This document shows positions 52,205 through 60,213 of a DNA stretch of 64,000 nt, piece after piece. This DNA is from Aedoeadaptatus coxii (GTDB taxonomy: Bacteria > Bacillota > Clostridia > Tissierellales > Peptoniphilaceae). Position 1 is the first letter of the stretch; every line of letters starts with the position of its first letter. Position numbers and translations under genes: made by a program. The DNA is taken from the NCBI RefSeq assembly GCF_001553115.1, contig NZ_KQ960172.1:22011-86010 (forward strand), given 5' to 3'. The notes beneath the pieces are model-generated. The model was given only the letters and a program-made list of their open reading frames with translations. It had not been told where the DNA came from and searched no databases.

Positions 52205-52852
52205 ATGAATACAACGAAGAAAATAACACTCATAGGACTTTCTCTTTCTCTCTGCCTATTTGCCACGGCATGTGCCAAAGGCGCCAAAGCGGAAGATGGA
52301 GGAAACAAACCTGTCGAAGTTGTGGAAACACAAAAAACTTCCAATGAATTAAATCAGGAAGCAAAAAATAATGCCGACGCCAAAGACAAGGAAGGAAAAG
52401 AAAATTCCAATAAGGAAAACGCAAAAAAAGACGAAGCTAAAACGTATAAAGTAAGCCTCGTGTACCCTTCAGAAGATTATATTGTTAACGGCAATGAAGA
52501 AAATAAAACCGTAACACAAAAAACGGAAATCGAAAGCGACAAGGAAAAAGTCGTCGTCAAGGTTTTAGATGCCCTCGCCGCTTCCCCCAAAGCCAAAGGT
52601 GCCGATTCTACCGGCCTCGATAAATTCGATTACTCGAAATCCACTTTAGACGGATCGAAGGCTATCGTCGATATCTCCGGCGATGTACACGGCGGTTCGT
52701 TGGAAGAAGACGTGCTCGTCTCCTCCATCGTCAACAGTTTGCTCTCCGTAGACGGTATTAAATCCGTATCCTTTACAGTCAACGGCAAACCTGCCGATAC
52801 CTTAATGGGTCATGTGGACATTACCAAAGACTTTACAAATTTCGTTAAATAA
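52205..52852 (+). CDS. GerMN-domain lipoprotein
   Basis: A 215-residue lipoprotein. The signal peptide ends in lipobox FATAC (Cys at residue 23), followed by a Lys/Glu/Asn-rich linker. The C-terminal 120 residues (VKVLDALAASPKAKGADSTG ... FDYSKSTLDGSKAIVDISGD ... VLVSSIVNSLLSVDGIKSVS) match the GerMN (sporulation/germination) domain. The domain occurs in envelope lipoproteins of non-spore-formers also. Exact role unknown. AAGGAGG precedes the ATG; a terminator follows. Confidence 0.85.
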   Translation: MNTTKKITLIGLSLSLCLFATACAKGAKAEDGGNKPVEVVETQKTSNELNQEAKNNADAKDKEGKENSNKENAKKDEAKTYKVSLVYPSEDYIVNGNEENKTVTQKTEIESDKEKVVVKVLDALAASPKAKGADSTGLDKFDYSKSTLDGSKAIVDISGDVHGGSLEEDVLVSSIVNSLLSVDGIKSVSFTVNGKPADTLMGHVDITKDFTNFVK

Positions 52853-52855
52853 GCA

Positions 52856-52886
52856 AAAAGCTCGACGTGTTACCGTCGAGTTTTTT
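52856..52886 (+). terminator. Convergent terminator between GerMN lipoprotein and recR
   Basis: CTCGACG (52,861-52,867) and CGTCGAG (52,874-52,880) with flanking A- and T-runs; usable from both sides. Confidence 0.85.
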
Positions 52887-53490
52887 ATTGCTCTTTAAAA
52901 TCCGTGCGATGTTGTAAAGCCGTCGCCACCGTTAAATTATCGTAGTATTCCAAATCGCCGCCGACGGGAATGCCGTGGGCGATGCGGGAGACGCGAATGC
53001 CCTCTACATTGGAAAGCATCTTCGCAATGTAGCGAGCCGTGGTGTCGCCGTCTTTCGTCGGGTTTGTGGCGAGAATCACTTCCTTGATGTCCTCGTTTTT
53101 CAAGCGCTCCAGAAGTTCTTTAATCCTGAGATCGGTTGGAAGAATCCCCCGCTCGGGCACGATGACGCCGTGTAACACGTGATACAATCCGTTGTATTTA
53201 CCCGTCTGCTCCATGACTTGAACATCCTGGGGACGTTGCACCACGCACACCACGGAGTGATCTCTCCTATCGCTTCTGCAAATAGGACAGGGATCGCGAT
53301 CGGTATAATCGTGGCAAATACTACATTCCGAAATATGCTCGCGAGCATCTATAATGGCCTCTGCCAATTTTTTTACTTCGTCTTCGTCCGATTCTAAAAT
53401 AAAGTAGCTGAGTCGCCTCGCCGTTTTCGTACCGATGCCGGGAAGTCTGGAAAGGCGATAAATAAGCTCTTCCAGAGGTCGATCCATCAT
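52885..53490 (-). CDS. recR: Recombination protein RecR
   Basis: A 201-residue RecR. It has the N-terminal helix-hairpin-helix (LSRLPGIGTKTARRLSYFIL), the C4 zinc finger (CSICHDYTDRDPCPIC) and the Toprim domain (VIVPERGILPTDLRIKELLE ... VILATNPTKDGDTTARYI). It acts with RecO/RecF in gap repair. The start overlaps the ebfC stop (TAATG), the usual dnaX-ebfC-recR arrangement. Confidence 0.97.
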   Translation of the reverse strand: MMDRPLEELIYRLSRLPGIGTKTARRLSYFILESDEDEVKKLAEAIIDAREHISECSICHDYTDRDPCPICRSDRRDHSVVCVVQRPQDVQVMEQTGKYNGLYHVLHGVIVPERGILPTDLRIKELLERLKNEDIKEVILATNPTKDGDTTARYIAKMLSNVEGIRVSRIAHGIPVGGDLEYYDNLTVATALQHRTDFKEQ

Positions 53491-53828
53491 TAAAACATCC
53501 CCGGAATATTCAAACCGCCCGTCAAGCGCGACATTTCGCCTTCCGTTTTTTCCTTTGCCGCATTCATGGCGCCTTGAATGGCCACGAGAATTAAGTCTTC
53601 AAGCGTTTCCACGTCGTCCGGATCAAGGACGTCGGGATCGATGGTTAAATCGATAAGCTCTTGCTTGCCGTTCACTTTCGCCGTAACGACGCCGCCGCCG
53701 GCAGAAGATTCAAATTCTTGTTTGTCCAAATCCGCCTGCATTTTTTCCATATCTTTTTGCAGCTTTTGGACTTGTTTCATCATATTGTTCATGTTTTTTC
53801 CGCCCATGTTGGGGAATCCTTTAGCCAT
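53490..53828 (-). CDS. YbaB/EbfC-family nucleoid-associated protein
   Basis: A 112-residue protein with a coiled N-terminus ([20 protein letters not shown]) and the YbaB core ([20 protein letters not shown] ... [20 protein letters not shown]). It binds DNA as a dimer. GGAGG precedes the ATG. Located between dnaX and recR as in most Firmicutes. Confidence 0.95.
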   Translation of the reverse strand: MAKGFPNMGGKNMNNMMKQVQKLQKDMEKMQADLDKQEFESSAGGGVVTAKVNGKQELIDLTIDPDVLDPDDVETLEDLILVAIQGAMNAAKEKTEGEMSRLTGGLNIPGMF

Positions 53829-53837
53829 AATGCCTCC

Positions 53838-55421
53838 TTATTCCAGTTCAATAGGTGTATCTTTAAACACTCGCTTCATCGATTCCAATACGGGATCGTC
53901 TTCCGCCTTCATATCTTCAACTACTACCGACCACTCATCGCCTAAAACGTCACGCGCCGCCTCTTCTAAGATCTTAAAATTAACCTCCGATTTAAGCATC
54001 TTCAAATGAAATGCAAAAGAAGGGGCATAGCGAATAAACAGCGCCTTATTTTCGGCGGAAATGCCGGCAACATCTTTCAACAGCGCACCGCAGGCCACGC
54101 TTTTCGCCTGCACCGATTGTACGTATTGTTGCCACGTGGAATCGTCGATTTGATCATCCTTCATTATAGCATGATCCTCTTCCTCCCTCAAAGCGGGAGA
54201 AGGCGACCCCTTTTCATCTACGGAATTTTCCGCAGGCTTCACCGGCTTTTTCTCCGTTTCCTTAAGAGGTGATGCTTTTCCTTTTAAGACGGGTGCTTTT
54301 CTCTTCGGCTTTTCATCGCGCACCGGCGGCTCCGAAATGTCGGCATCCTCTAAACGAAGGGCCTTTAAAAGGAGAAGTTCCATAACGATCTTTTGATTGG
54401 GCGTGTACTTAAAACTCTCTCTTCCCTTTTGCAAAAGATCGATAGTACGAAAAGCCAGAGATTCTTCCACTGCATTGGCCTGTTCCGTAAAAGTGCGGGC
54501 TTCATCTTCAGTCAATTGCCCCGGTACTTCCTCGGCATAGCGATAAAATAAAAGATCTCTGAAATAGGTAATGAGCCCGTCTAGTAACAGTTGAAAATTC
54601 CGTCCGTTACGGTAACTTTGATCGATTGCATCCATGACCGGTCTCGGATCGCGAGATAAAATGCCGTCAACCATTCTAAAAATCCCCTCGTGTTCCGTAA
54701 GACCCAAACTTTTTCGCACCATCTCCCCGTCGATTTTTTCTCCTGAAAGGGAAATGATTTGATCTAAAATCGAAAGACTGTCGCGCATAGAGCCGTCACT
54801 ATGTGCGGCAATAATTTTAAGAGCATCTTCCGTGTACTCCCGTTTTTCTTCATCAAGTATTCGGGAAAGTTCTCCTACTATTTCCTCGTCTCGAAGACGT
54901 AAAAATGTAAAACGCTGGGAACGAGAAAGAATGGTGGCAGGAATTTTTTCAGGTTCCGTCGTCGCCAAAATAAAGAGCGCATGAGACGGCGGCTCCTCTA
55001 AAATTTTAAGAAGGGCATTAAAAGCGCCCTTACTTAACATATGGACTTCGTCGATAATATAAACTTTTTTCTTAGCAAGGGCAGGTGGATACGCTACATT
55101 TTCCTTGATTTCACGAATATCATCCACGGAATTGTTGCTCGCCGCGTCGATTTCCATAACGTCGAATAATGTTTCCTCTAATATGCCGCGACAGACTTCG
55201 CATTCATTACAGGGATTACCTTCGTGAGGATCTAAACAGTTCACGGCGCGGGCAAAAATTTTCGCCACAGATGTTTTCCCCGTGCCCCGTGTGCCCGAAA
55301 ACAAATACGCGTGATGAACGCGCCCTTCCGATAGTTGATTTTTTAAAGCGGTAATGGTGGTTTCCTGGCCGACGACTTCGTCAAAAGTTCGCGGTCGATA
55401 CCTTCTATATAAAGCTTGCAT
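53838..55421 (-). CDS. dnaX: DNA polymerase III subunits gamma and tau
   Basis: A 527-residue clamp-loader subunit from ATG at 55,421 (GGAGG upstream; the GTG/ATG codons before it lie in that site). Residues start MQALYRRYRPRTFDEVVGQE; Walker A is GTRGTGKTS, the zinc module CNECEVC follows a Cys at about 64, and DEVHMLS and SRSQRF are present. The C-terminal tau-like part carries a Pro/Lys linker. Confidence 0.96.
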   Translation of the reverse strand: MQALYRRYRPRTFDEVVGQETTITALKNQLSEGRVHHAYLFSGTRGTGKTSVAKIFARAVNCLDPHEGNPCNECEVCRGILEETLFDVMEIDAASNNSVDDIREIKENVAYPPALAKKKVYIIDEVHMLSKGAFNALLKILEEPPSHALFILATTEPEKIPATILSRSQRFTFLRLRDEEIVGELSRILDEEKREYTEDALKIIAAHSDGSMRDSLSILDQIISLSGEKIDGEMVRKSLGLTEHEGIFRMVDGILSRDPRPVMDAIDQSYRNGRNFQLLLDGLITYFRDLLFYRYAEEVPGQLTEDEARTFTEQANAVEESLAFRTIDLLQKGRESFKYTPNQKIVMELLLLKALRLEDADISEPPVRDEKPKRKAPVLKGKASPLKETEKKPVKPAENSVDEKGSPSPALREEEDHAIMKDDQIDDSTWQQYVQSVQAKSVACGALLKDVAGISAENKALFIRYAPSFAFHLKMLKSEVNFKILEEAARDVLGDEWSVVVEDMKAEDDPVLESMKRVFKDTPIELE

Positions 55422-55436
55422 AATCGCCTCCACCAT

Positions 55437-55592
55437 TAGTATAACCTAAACCCCTTTCTCTTTTCACGATGATTCTACGATAGTTTATTCGCGTTTCACC
55501 AGAAAACTTTAACAAGATAATCACCATTCTTTCACATTCGGATTCTATAATGCAGATAAATCAATGTTATGAATCTTTTAGGAGGATTTGAA
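55437..55592. other. Divergent intergenic region between dnaX and the small lipoprotein gene
   Basis: A TATAAT box lies at 55,546-55,551 on the plus strand, about 40 bases before the small lipoprotein gene. No clear SRP RNA gene (often next to dnaX) could be seen. Confidence 0.5.
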
Positions 55593-55853
55593 ATGAAAAA
55601 CTTAAAGAAAATCGCTAGCGCAATGGCAGTAGGTACCCTTATGTTCGGCCTTGTTGCTTGCCAACCCAAAGCTGAAGAAGCTGAAAACGCTGCAAACAAC
55701 GCTAACAAAGCTGCTGCTGAAGCTCAAAACGAAGCTAACAAAGCAACCAACGAAGCTGCTAACAAACAACAAAACGCTGCTAACGCAGAAAAAGCTGCTG
55801 ACAACGCTAAAAACGCTGCTGACAACGCTAAAAACGCTGAAGAAGCAAAATAA
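55593..55853 (+). CDS. Small alanine-rich lipoprotein (alanine-zipper type)
   Basis: An 86-residue protein from ATG at 55,593 (TTAGGAGG upstream; an earlier in-frame ATG reads through that site). The lipobox is FGLVAC. The mature part is almost only Ala, Asn, Lys, Glu and Gln in heptad-like repeats (AANNANKAAAEAQNEANKAT, later KAADNAKNAADNAKNAEEAK). It should form a long helix or trimeric alanine zipper, like Lpp/OprI in outline. Strong promoter, RBS and terminator suggest an abundant envelope protein. Confidence 0.75.
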   Translation: MKNLKKIASAMAVGTLMFGLVACQPKAEEAENAANNANKAAAEAQNEANKATNEAANKQQNAANAEKAADNAKNAADNAKNAEEAK

Positions 55854-55874
55854 TCGATCATTGGGTTTAGAAAA

Positions 55875-55900
55875 AGCTCCGGTCTTCCGGAGCTTTTTTT
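55875..55900 (+). terminator. Terminator of the small lipoprotein gene
   Basis: AGCTCCGG (55,875-55,882), loop TCTT, CCGGAGCT (55,887-55,894), then seven T. Confidence 0.92.
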
Positions 55901-55931
55901 ATGATCCCATTCTTAAAACCTTCTGCTCTTA

Positions 55932-55940
55932 TGGTATAAT
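55932..55940 (+). promoter_or_regulatory. Extended -10 promoter element
   Basis: TGGTATAAT: a perfect TATAAT (55,935-55,940) with the TG of an extended -10, 33 bases before the zinc-ribbon gene. No good -35 box is visible. Confidence 0.6.
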
Positions 55941-55972
55941 CAGAGGTAACAGACGATGAAGGAGGACTTGTA

Positions 55973-57601
55973 TTGTATTGTTTTCAATGTGGCGAAGAGC
56001 TTGTAGAAGGTGCTAAGTTTTGTCACTTATGTGGTGCCAACCAAGCAGAGGCCAAAAAGCTTTTCGAAAAGAATTTTAAAAATTCCTCCCCTGATCTTAC
56101 CTTTGATCGCTCCAAGGGATCAGGTGGCGACACAAAAGTTGCCTATTCCTCCGATCCTGACAATGGTGAATACATAAAGTCCTACATGAACAAGGTAGAC
56201 ACCAAGGTCGGAGAAAGTATTAAAAAACACGAAACCCTGACGGGTATAAAAAAACAGGAAGATAAATTTAAAAAAAGCGAAGCTAAGAAGCAAAAAGATT
56301 CGCAAAAAAAGAAAGAAACTGTCATTCCGCAGGATGCTTTCGAAGCGGTACCGGAAAAAGAGCCGAAAAAGAAAAAGAGCTTTTCTTCTATTTGGAAGAG
56401 CTTTATCGACGAAGAGGATAACCCCTACTCCGTCTTCGGCGACATGGCCGAGCGTTTAGAGCATGAAGAAGCTGCCCTCTCTGCTGACGAAGACGATAAT
56501 CTTCGGATTTCACAAGATGTGGAAGACGATCGCTTCGCTCAAACCGGCGAGGTCAGCACCCTTAATAAAAAGGTCAACGAAATTTTAGATGCTCAGGAAC
56601 ACGAAAAAAATGAGGAAAAAATGACGCCAAAAGGTGTGCTCTCCTCTTTCTTCTCCCGAGATAAAAAAGACGATGAACCCATTGCCCACGAAGCTTTTGT
56701 TGCTTCCGGCGAAAAAGAAATAGACAGAGTTGACGAGGTAAAACATTCCGGCGATGATCCCTCCGGAAAAGTTGAACCCGATGAGACGGTGATCGACTTA
56801 ACCCGACATGAAGACGGGAAGGAAACCATTATTCCCGAAGATGCTCACGATGAGGCCCTTCAGGATATGGCGTTGGAAAGTGACGAAAAAACCAAATCGC
56901 CTCGCATTTCTCCCCTGGCAAGTTTAAAACATATGCTCACAGACTTGAAACGCTCCCAAGGCAAACAAAAAGAAACTTCCGAGAAAAAAGATTCTCCGAA
57001 TCATCACGATAAATACCATATGGATCAAATCGGCGAACTCTTTGAAGTAAGCAAGGCGGCGGCTAAACTTGAAATGGCGCGCAATCGCGTGCTCGCCAAA
57101 GGCGAACAAGGACTTCGCGGCCTCTTCGGCATCGGCATTTTAATTAGTGCCCTTCCCGTCTTTTTCGCTTTTCGGCGGATCGTCTTCTTACCACTGTTGT
57201 TTATCGTTTTAAAAGTCTTCCTCACATTGTTTACGTTCTACTTCGCCAACAATGTGGCGCGCCGCAACACCTGTGTCGAAGATGATCTTAAGGCACGTAC
57301 AGTGGATAATCTGCTCCACTGGATCTTATATTTAATCCCCGTTACCGTCTTTTTCTTCATTCTCCCCTCCTCTTTTGCCATGGGCAGAACGGTACTGGGT
57401 TCGGTAACGCCTCATATTCTCTTAAGTATTCTTATGTACGCTTGGGTTATTTTCCTCGCCGTATCCTCGGCGCAACGCATTTTGCCTAAGAAAAACACAT
57501 TTGAGTTTATGGCGTGGTACGGAATTATTTTTATCAGCTTCGATTTGCTGGCAAAACTTTTCTGGATTATTATGAATATCCTAACATCTACCTTTGCATA
57601 A
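55973..57601 (+). CDS. Zinc-ribbon, acidic-linker membrane protein
   Basis: A 542-residue protein with TTG start, fixed by GGAGG seven bases upstream. An N-terminal zinc ribbon (YCFQCGEELVEGAKFCHLCG; Cys 3, 6, 17, 20) is followed by about 340 residues of charged, probably disordered sequence. Four membrane helices (about 385-540) end the protein. Two PEDA-like segments (VIPQDAFEAVP and IIPEDAHDEAL) repeat in the linker. No domain family recognised beyond the ribbon. Its topology suggests a cytoplasmic sensor or scaffold tethered to the membrane. Confidence 0.75.
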   Translation: MYCFQCGEELVEGAKFCHLCGANQAEAKKLFEKNFKNSSPDLTFDRSKGSGGDTKVAYSSDPDNGEYIKSYMNKVDTKVGESIKKHETLTGIKKQEDKFKKSEAKKQKDSQKKKETVIPQDAFEAVPEKEPKKKKSFSSIWKSFIDEEDNPYSVFGDMAERLEHEEAALSADEDDNLRISQDVEDDRFAQTGEVSTLNKKVNEILDAQEHEKNEEKMTPKGVLSSFFSRDKKDDEPIAHEAFVASGEKEIDRVDEVKHSGDDPSGKVEPDETVIDLTRHEDGKETIIPEDAHDEALQDMALESDEKTKSPRISPLASLKHMLTDLKRSQGKQKETSEKKDSPNHHDKYHMDQIGELFEVSKAAAKLEMARNRVLAKGEQGLRGLFGIGILISALPVFFAFRRIVFLPLLFIVLKVFLTLFTFYFANNVARRNTCVEDDLKARTVDNLLHWILYLIPVTVFFFILPSSFAMGRTVLGSVTPHILLSILMYAWVIFLAVSSAQRILPKKNTFEFMAWYGIIFISFDLLAKLFWIIMNILTSTFA

Positions 57602-57604
57602 ACG

Positions 57605-57630
57605 AGAACCGCTTCGGCGGTTCTTTTTTT
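57605..57630 (+). terminator. Terminator after the zinc-ribbon membrane protein
   Basis: AGAACCGC, TTCG tetraloop, GCGGTTCT, followed by seven T. Confidence 0.93.
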
Positions 57631-57638
57631 ATTCTTCC

Positions 57639-57667
57639 TTGTACTTTTTCGTAAAAAAAATTAAAAT
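57639..57667 (+). promoter_or_regulatory. Promoter of the aspartokinase gene
   Basis: TTGTAC (57,639-57,644), 17-base spacer, TAAAAT (57,662-57,667), 28 bases before the ATG. Confidence 0.65.
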
Positions 57668-57695
57668 AGGGTAAGACAATTTAAAGGAGGAACTT

Positions 57696-59009
57696 ATGTC
57701 CATAGTGTGTAAATTCGGGGGCTCATCCCTGGCAAGCAGTGAACAATTTTTTAAAGTTAAAGACATTATCGAAAGCGATCCGAACAGGCAATACATAATT
57801 CCCTCGGCGCCCGGAAAAAATAAAAGCGGCGACCAAAAAGTGACGGATTTGCTTATTCTTTTATATAATATGGCCGTTCACCACCTTTCTCCCGTAGAAG
57901 TAATGAAGATGATCGAAGACCGCTACACGGAAATCATCGAAGGGATCGGCATTGATTTTGACTTAAAGGGAGAACTTGACGATATTTTAAATACTATTTC
58001 CGCAGAAAAAGTCAGCAAAAGTTACGTTCTTTCCAGAGGCGAATATTTAAACGGCAAAATTTTAGCCGCCTATTTAGGCTACGACTTTGTCGACGCCAAA
58101 GATGTGATTCGCTTCGATGAAAACGGCTTGTGGGATGAAAAGGCAAGTTACAAGGCCATTGAAGCTATGGCGAAAAAACATGAACGGACCGTCGTTCCCG
58201 GTTTTTACGGGGCGACCCCTTCAGGAAAAATCGTCACCTTCAGCCGCGGCGGCAGCGATCTTTCGGGATCCATCGTAGCCCGCGGCGTTCACGCCGATCT
58301 TTACGAAAACTGGACCGATGTCTCCGGCCTTTTGGCTGTGGATCCGAACATCGTGCCCCATCCGAAAAAAATTCGCAATATTTCTTACGAAGAACTTCGC
58401 GAACTTTCTTACAGTGGCGCCAAAGTCATGCACGACGAGGCCATGTTCCCCGTTATCGAAAAAAACATTCCCGTCGTCATTCGAAATACCAACGCCAAAG
58501 ATGAAGAAGGCTCCTGCATTATGGCCGACGTTCCCTTGGAAGAAAACGAAAGCTCTATTACAGGTATCGCATGTCGCAAGGGCTTCGATGTAATCAATCT
58601 CGAAAAACTGCGCATGAATCGCGATCTCGGTTTCCATCGCAAAGTATTTTCCGTTTTGGAAGCCAACGATATTTATCTGGAGCACATGCCCTCTTCTATC
58701 GATTCCATTTCGCTGGTAATCGCCAGTAAGTATTTGAAAAATAAAACCGATCAATTAATCGCCGAACTTCAAACTTTTACCGACGCCGATCGCATTACGG
58801 TAGATCATAACATTACATTGATTACCGTCGTCGGCCGCAACATGAAAAACAAAATCGGTATGAGCGCCCTTATCTTTAAAGCCCTCGCCGATGCTAAAGT
58901 GAATATCCGCGTCATCGTTCAAGGTGCCAGCGAAATGAACATTATCGTCGGCGTCATCGACAACGAAGCGGAAAAAGCAATTCGTGCCATTTATAATGCC
59001 TGTGTCTAG
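57696..59009 (+). CDS. Aspartokinase
   Basis: A 437-residue enzyme that phosphorylates aspartate, first step toward lysine, threonine and methionine. The kinase domain has VCKFGGSSLAS, the TFSRGGSDLSGSIVARG loop and ENWTDVSGLLAVDP. Two C-terminal ACT domains (FHRKVFSVLEANDIYLEHMP and ITLITVVGRNMKNKIGMSAL) suggest feedback control by an amino acid. It is of the longer monofunctional class in which the N-terminal insert is large. AAAGGAGG precedes the ATG. Confidence 0.93.
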   Translation: MSIVCKFGGSSLASSEQFFKVKDIIESDPNRQYIIPSAPGKNKSGDQKVTDLLILLYNMAVHHLSPVEVMKMIEDRYTEIIEGIGIDFDLKGELDDILNTISAEKVSKSYVLSRGEYLNGKILAAYLGYDFVDAKDVIRFDENGLWDEKASYKAIEAMAKKHERTVVPGFYGATPSGKIVTFSRGGSDLSGSIVARGVHADLYENWTDVSGLLAVDPNIVPHPKKIRNISYEELRELSYSGAKVMHDEAMFPVIEKNIPVVIRNTNAKDEEGSCIMADVPLEENESSITGIACRKGFDVINLEKLRMNRDLGFHRKVFSVLEANDIYLEHMPSSIDSISLVIASKYLKNKTDQLIAELQTFTDADRITVDHNITLITVVGRNMKNKIGMSALIFKALADAKVNIRVIVQGASEMNIIVGVIDNEAEKAIRAIYNACV

Positions 59010-59037
59010 AATCCTTTCATATTCTCTTCCTATAAGG

Positions 59038-59043
59038 TATAAT
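59038..59043 (+). promoter_or_regulatory. Likely -10 box of the thiamine transport operon
   Basis: TATAAT lies 7-12 bases before the riboswitch. A weak TTTCAT is 17 bases upstream. Confidence 0.6.
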
Positions 59044-59049
59044 AAGGGC

Positions 59050-59125
59050 GTATAGGGGTGCGCATTGCTGAGAGAGTGAAACTCAACCCTGTGAACTTGT
59101 ACAGATAATGCTGTAAAAGGAATAA
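59050..59125 (+). ncRNA. TPP riboswitch (THI box)
   Basis: The segment contains GGGGTGC, CTGAGAGAG, ACCCTGTGAAC, ATAATGCTG and AAAGGAA in the order of the conserved THI-box (CTGAGA, ACCC-TGAAC-TGAT, GTAAT-C, GGGAA). A terminator follows at once, so thiamine pyrophosphate binding should switch off the operon behind it. Confidence 0.9.
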
Positions 59126-59156
59126 GCCGATGCGTGCAAACGCGTCGGCTTTTTTT
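59126..59156 (+). terminator. Riboswitch-controlled terminator
   Basis: GCCGATGCGT (59,126-59,135), GCAA loop, ACGCGTCGGC (59,140-59,149), then seven T. One G-T pair. Confidence 0.9.
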
Positions 59157-59171
59157 GTGAAAGGAGATATT

Positions 59172-59468
59172 ATGAAAGCTAGTATGGCCATTCAAGTTTT
59201 GCCCGTTTGTCAAGGCGGCACAAAAGAAGTAGTTCGTATAGTCGATGAAGTCATTAAGGTGATCCAAGACAGCGGACTCCACTACGTAGTCGCACCTTTT
59301 GAAACGACAGTAGAAGGCGATTCCATGGACGAGATCATCGAACTTTTAAGAAAATGTGAAGCTAAAGTTATGGAAGAAGGCGCCGACTCCGTGTACTGCT
59401 ATGTCAAACTCAGTCACGGCAAAGAATCTATTTTAAGTATCGATGAAAAAATCGGCAAATATCAGTAA
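59172..59468 (+). CDS. MTH1187/YkoF-type thiamine-binding protein
   Basis: A 98-residue ferredoxin-like protein from ATG at 59,172 (AAAGGAG upstream). An earlier in-frame ATG at 59,130 lies inside the terminator hairpin and is rejected. IQVLPVCQGGTKEVVRIVDE, then GLHYVVAPFETTVEGD and LRKCEAKVMEEGADSVYCYV match the MTH1187/YkoF thiamine-binding family. First gene of the riboswitch operon; overlaps the permease gene by 26 bases. Probably a cytosolic thiamine or HMP binder. Confidence 0.85.
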   Translation: MKASMAIQVLPVCQGGTKEVVRIVDEVIKVIQDSGLHYVVAPFETTVEGDSMDEIIELLRKCEAKVMEEGADSVYCYVKLSHGKESILSIDEKIGKYQ

Positions 59469-60207
59469 AGTTTTTAGAGGAAGCCTCTTTATTGTATTAT
59501 TACTCCTTTTGTGGCAAATTTTATCCACATCAGGCTTGCTTCCCGCCTATTTACTCCCCTCGCCAATAGACGTTGTGCGCGCATTCATTGCTGATTTTCC
59601 ACAGCTCATGATGCACTCCCGCATTACCCTTCTCGAGGCGGCCCTCGGACTTTTGTTCGGTATACTTTCGGGATTCATTTGCGCCTTCTTAATGGAGCGT
59701 ACCCCTTTCATTCGCGATGCGCTCTATCCGATTCTAATCCTGACCCAAACCGTGCCGACAGTGGCCATTGCGCCCTTGCTCGTCCTCTGGATGGGCTATG
59801 GCATGGCGCCGAAAATTGTCCTTATCGTTATCGTAACCTTCTTCCCCATGGCAGTGAACCTTTACCAGGGATTTGCGTCCGCCGATCCCGACGAGATTCG
59901 CCTTATGAAAGCTATGGGCGCTCGCGATGTGGAACTTTTCTTTTACGTCAAGCTTCCCAACGCAATGGAAGGCTTTTTCTCCGCCTTAAAAATATCCGCC
60001 TCCTACTCAGTCGTCGGCGCCGTCATTGCCGAATGGCTCGGCGGCTTTCAAGGTCTCGGTGTCTACATGACACGCGTGAAAAATGCCTATAGTTACGATC
60101 GCATGTTCGCCGTTATCTTTTTAATTTCACTGCTCAGTTTGCTTCTAATGGCCTTTGTCAATTATCTGCAGTATAAAGCCATGCCCTGGAAACAAACCGA
60201 ACGATAG
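59443..60207 (+). CDS. ABC transporter permease for thiamine precursor (ThiX-like)
   Basis: A 254-residue permease with six membrane helices. The EAA-loop region (DPDEIRLMKAMGARDVELFF then YVKLPNAMEGFFSALKISAS) is of the SsuC/ThiX type. In this riboswitch operon with a Thi5/NMT1-like binding protein and an ATPase it should import a pyrimidine precursor of thiamine. The start overlaps the preceding gene and has no strong RBS, so translation may be coupled. Confidence 0.88.
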   Translation: MKKSANISKVFRGSLFIVLLLLLWQILSTSGLLPAYLLPSPIDVVRAFIADFPQLMMHSRITLLEAALGLLFGILSGFICAFLMERTPFIRDALYPILILTQTVPTVAIAPLLVLWMGYGMAPKIVLIVIVTFFPMAVNLYQGFASADPDEIRLMKAMGARDVELFFYVKLPNAMEGFFSALKISASYSVVGAVIAEWLGGFQGLGVYMTRVKNAYSYDRMFAVIFLISLLSLLLMAFVNYLQYKAMPWKQTER

Positions 60208-60213
60208 GAGTTT

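Noticed and set aside
55437..55592. SRP RNA gene beside dnaX
   Set aside because: No GGAA/GCAG-type SRP hairpin could be recognised in this short region.
59130..59171. Upstream ATG of the thiamine-binding protein
   Set aside because: It lies inside the riboswitch terminator hairpin; the ATG at 59,172 has a strong RBS.
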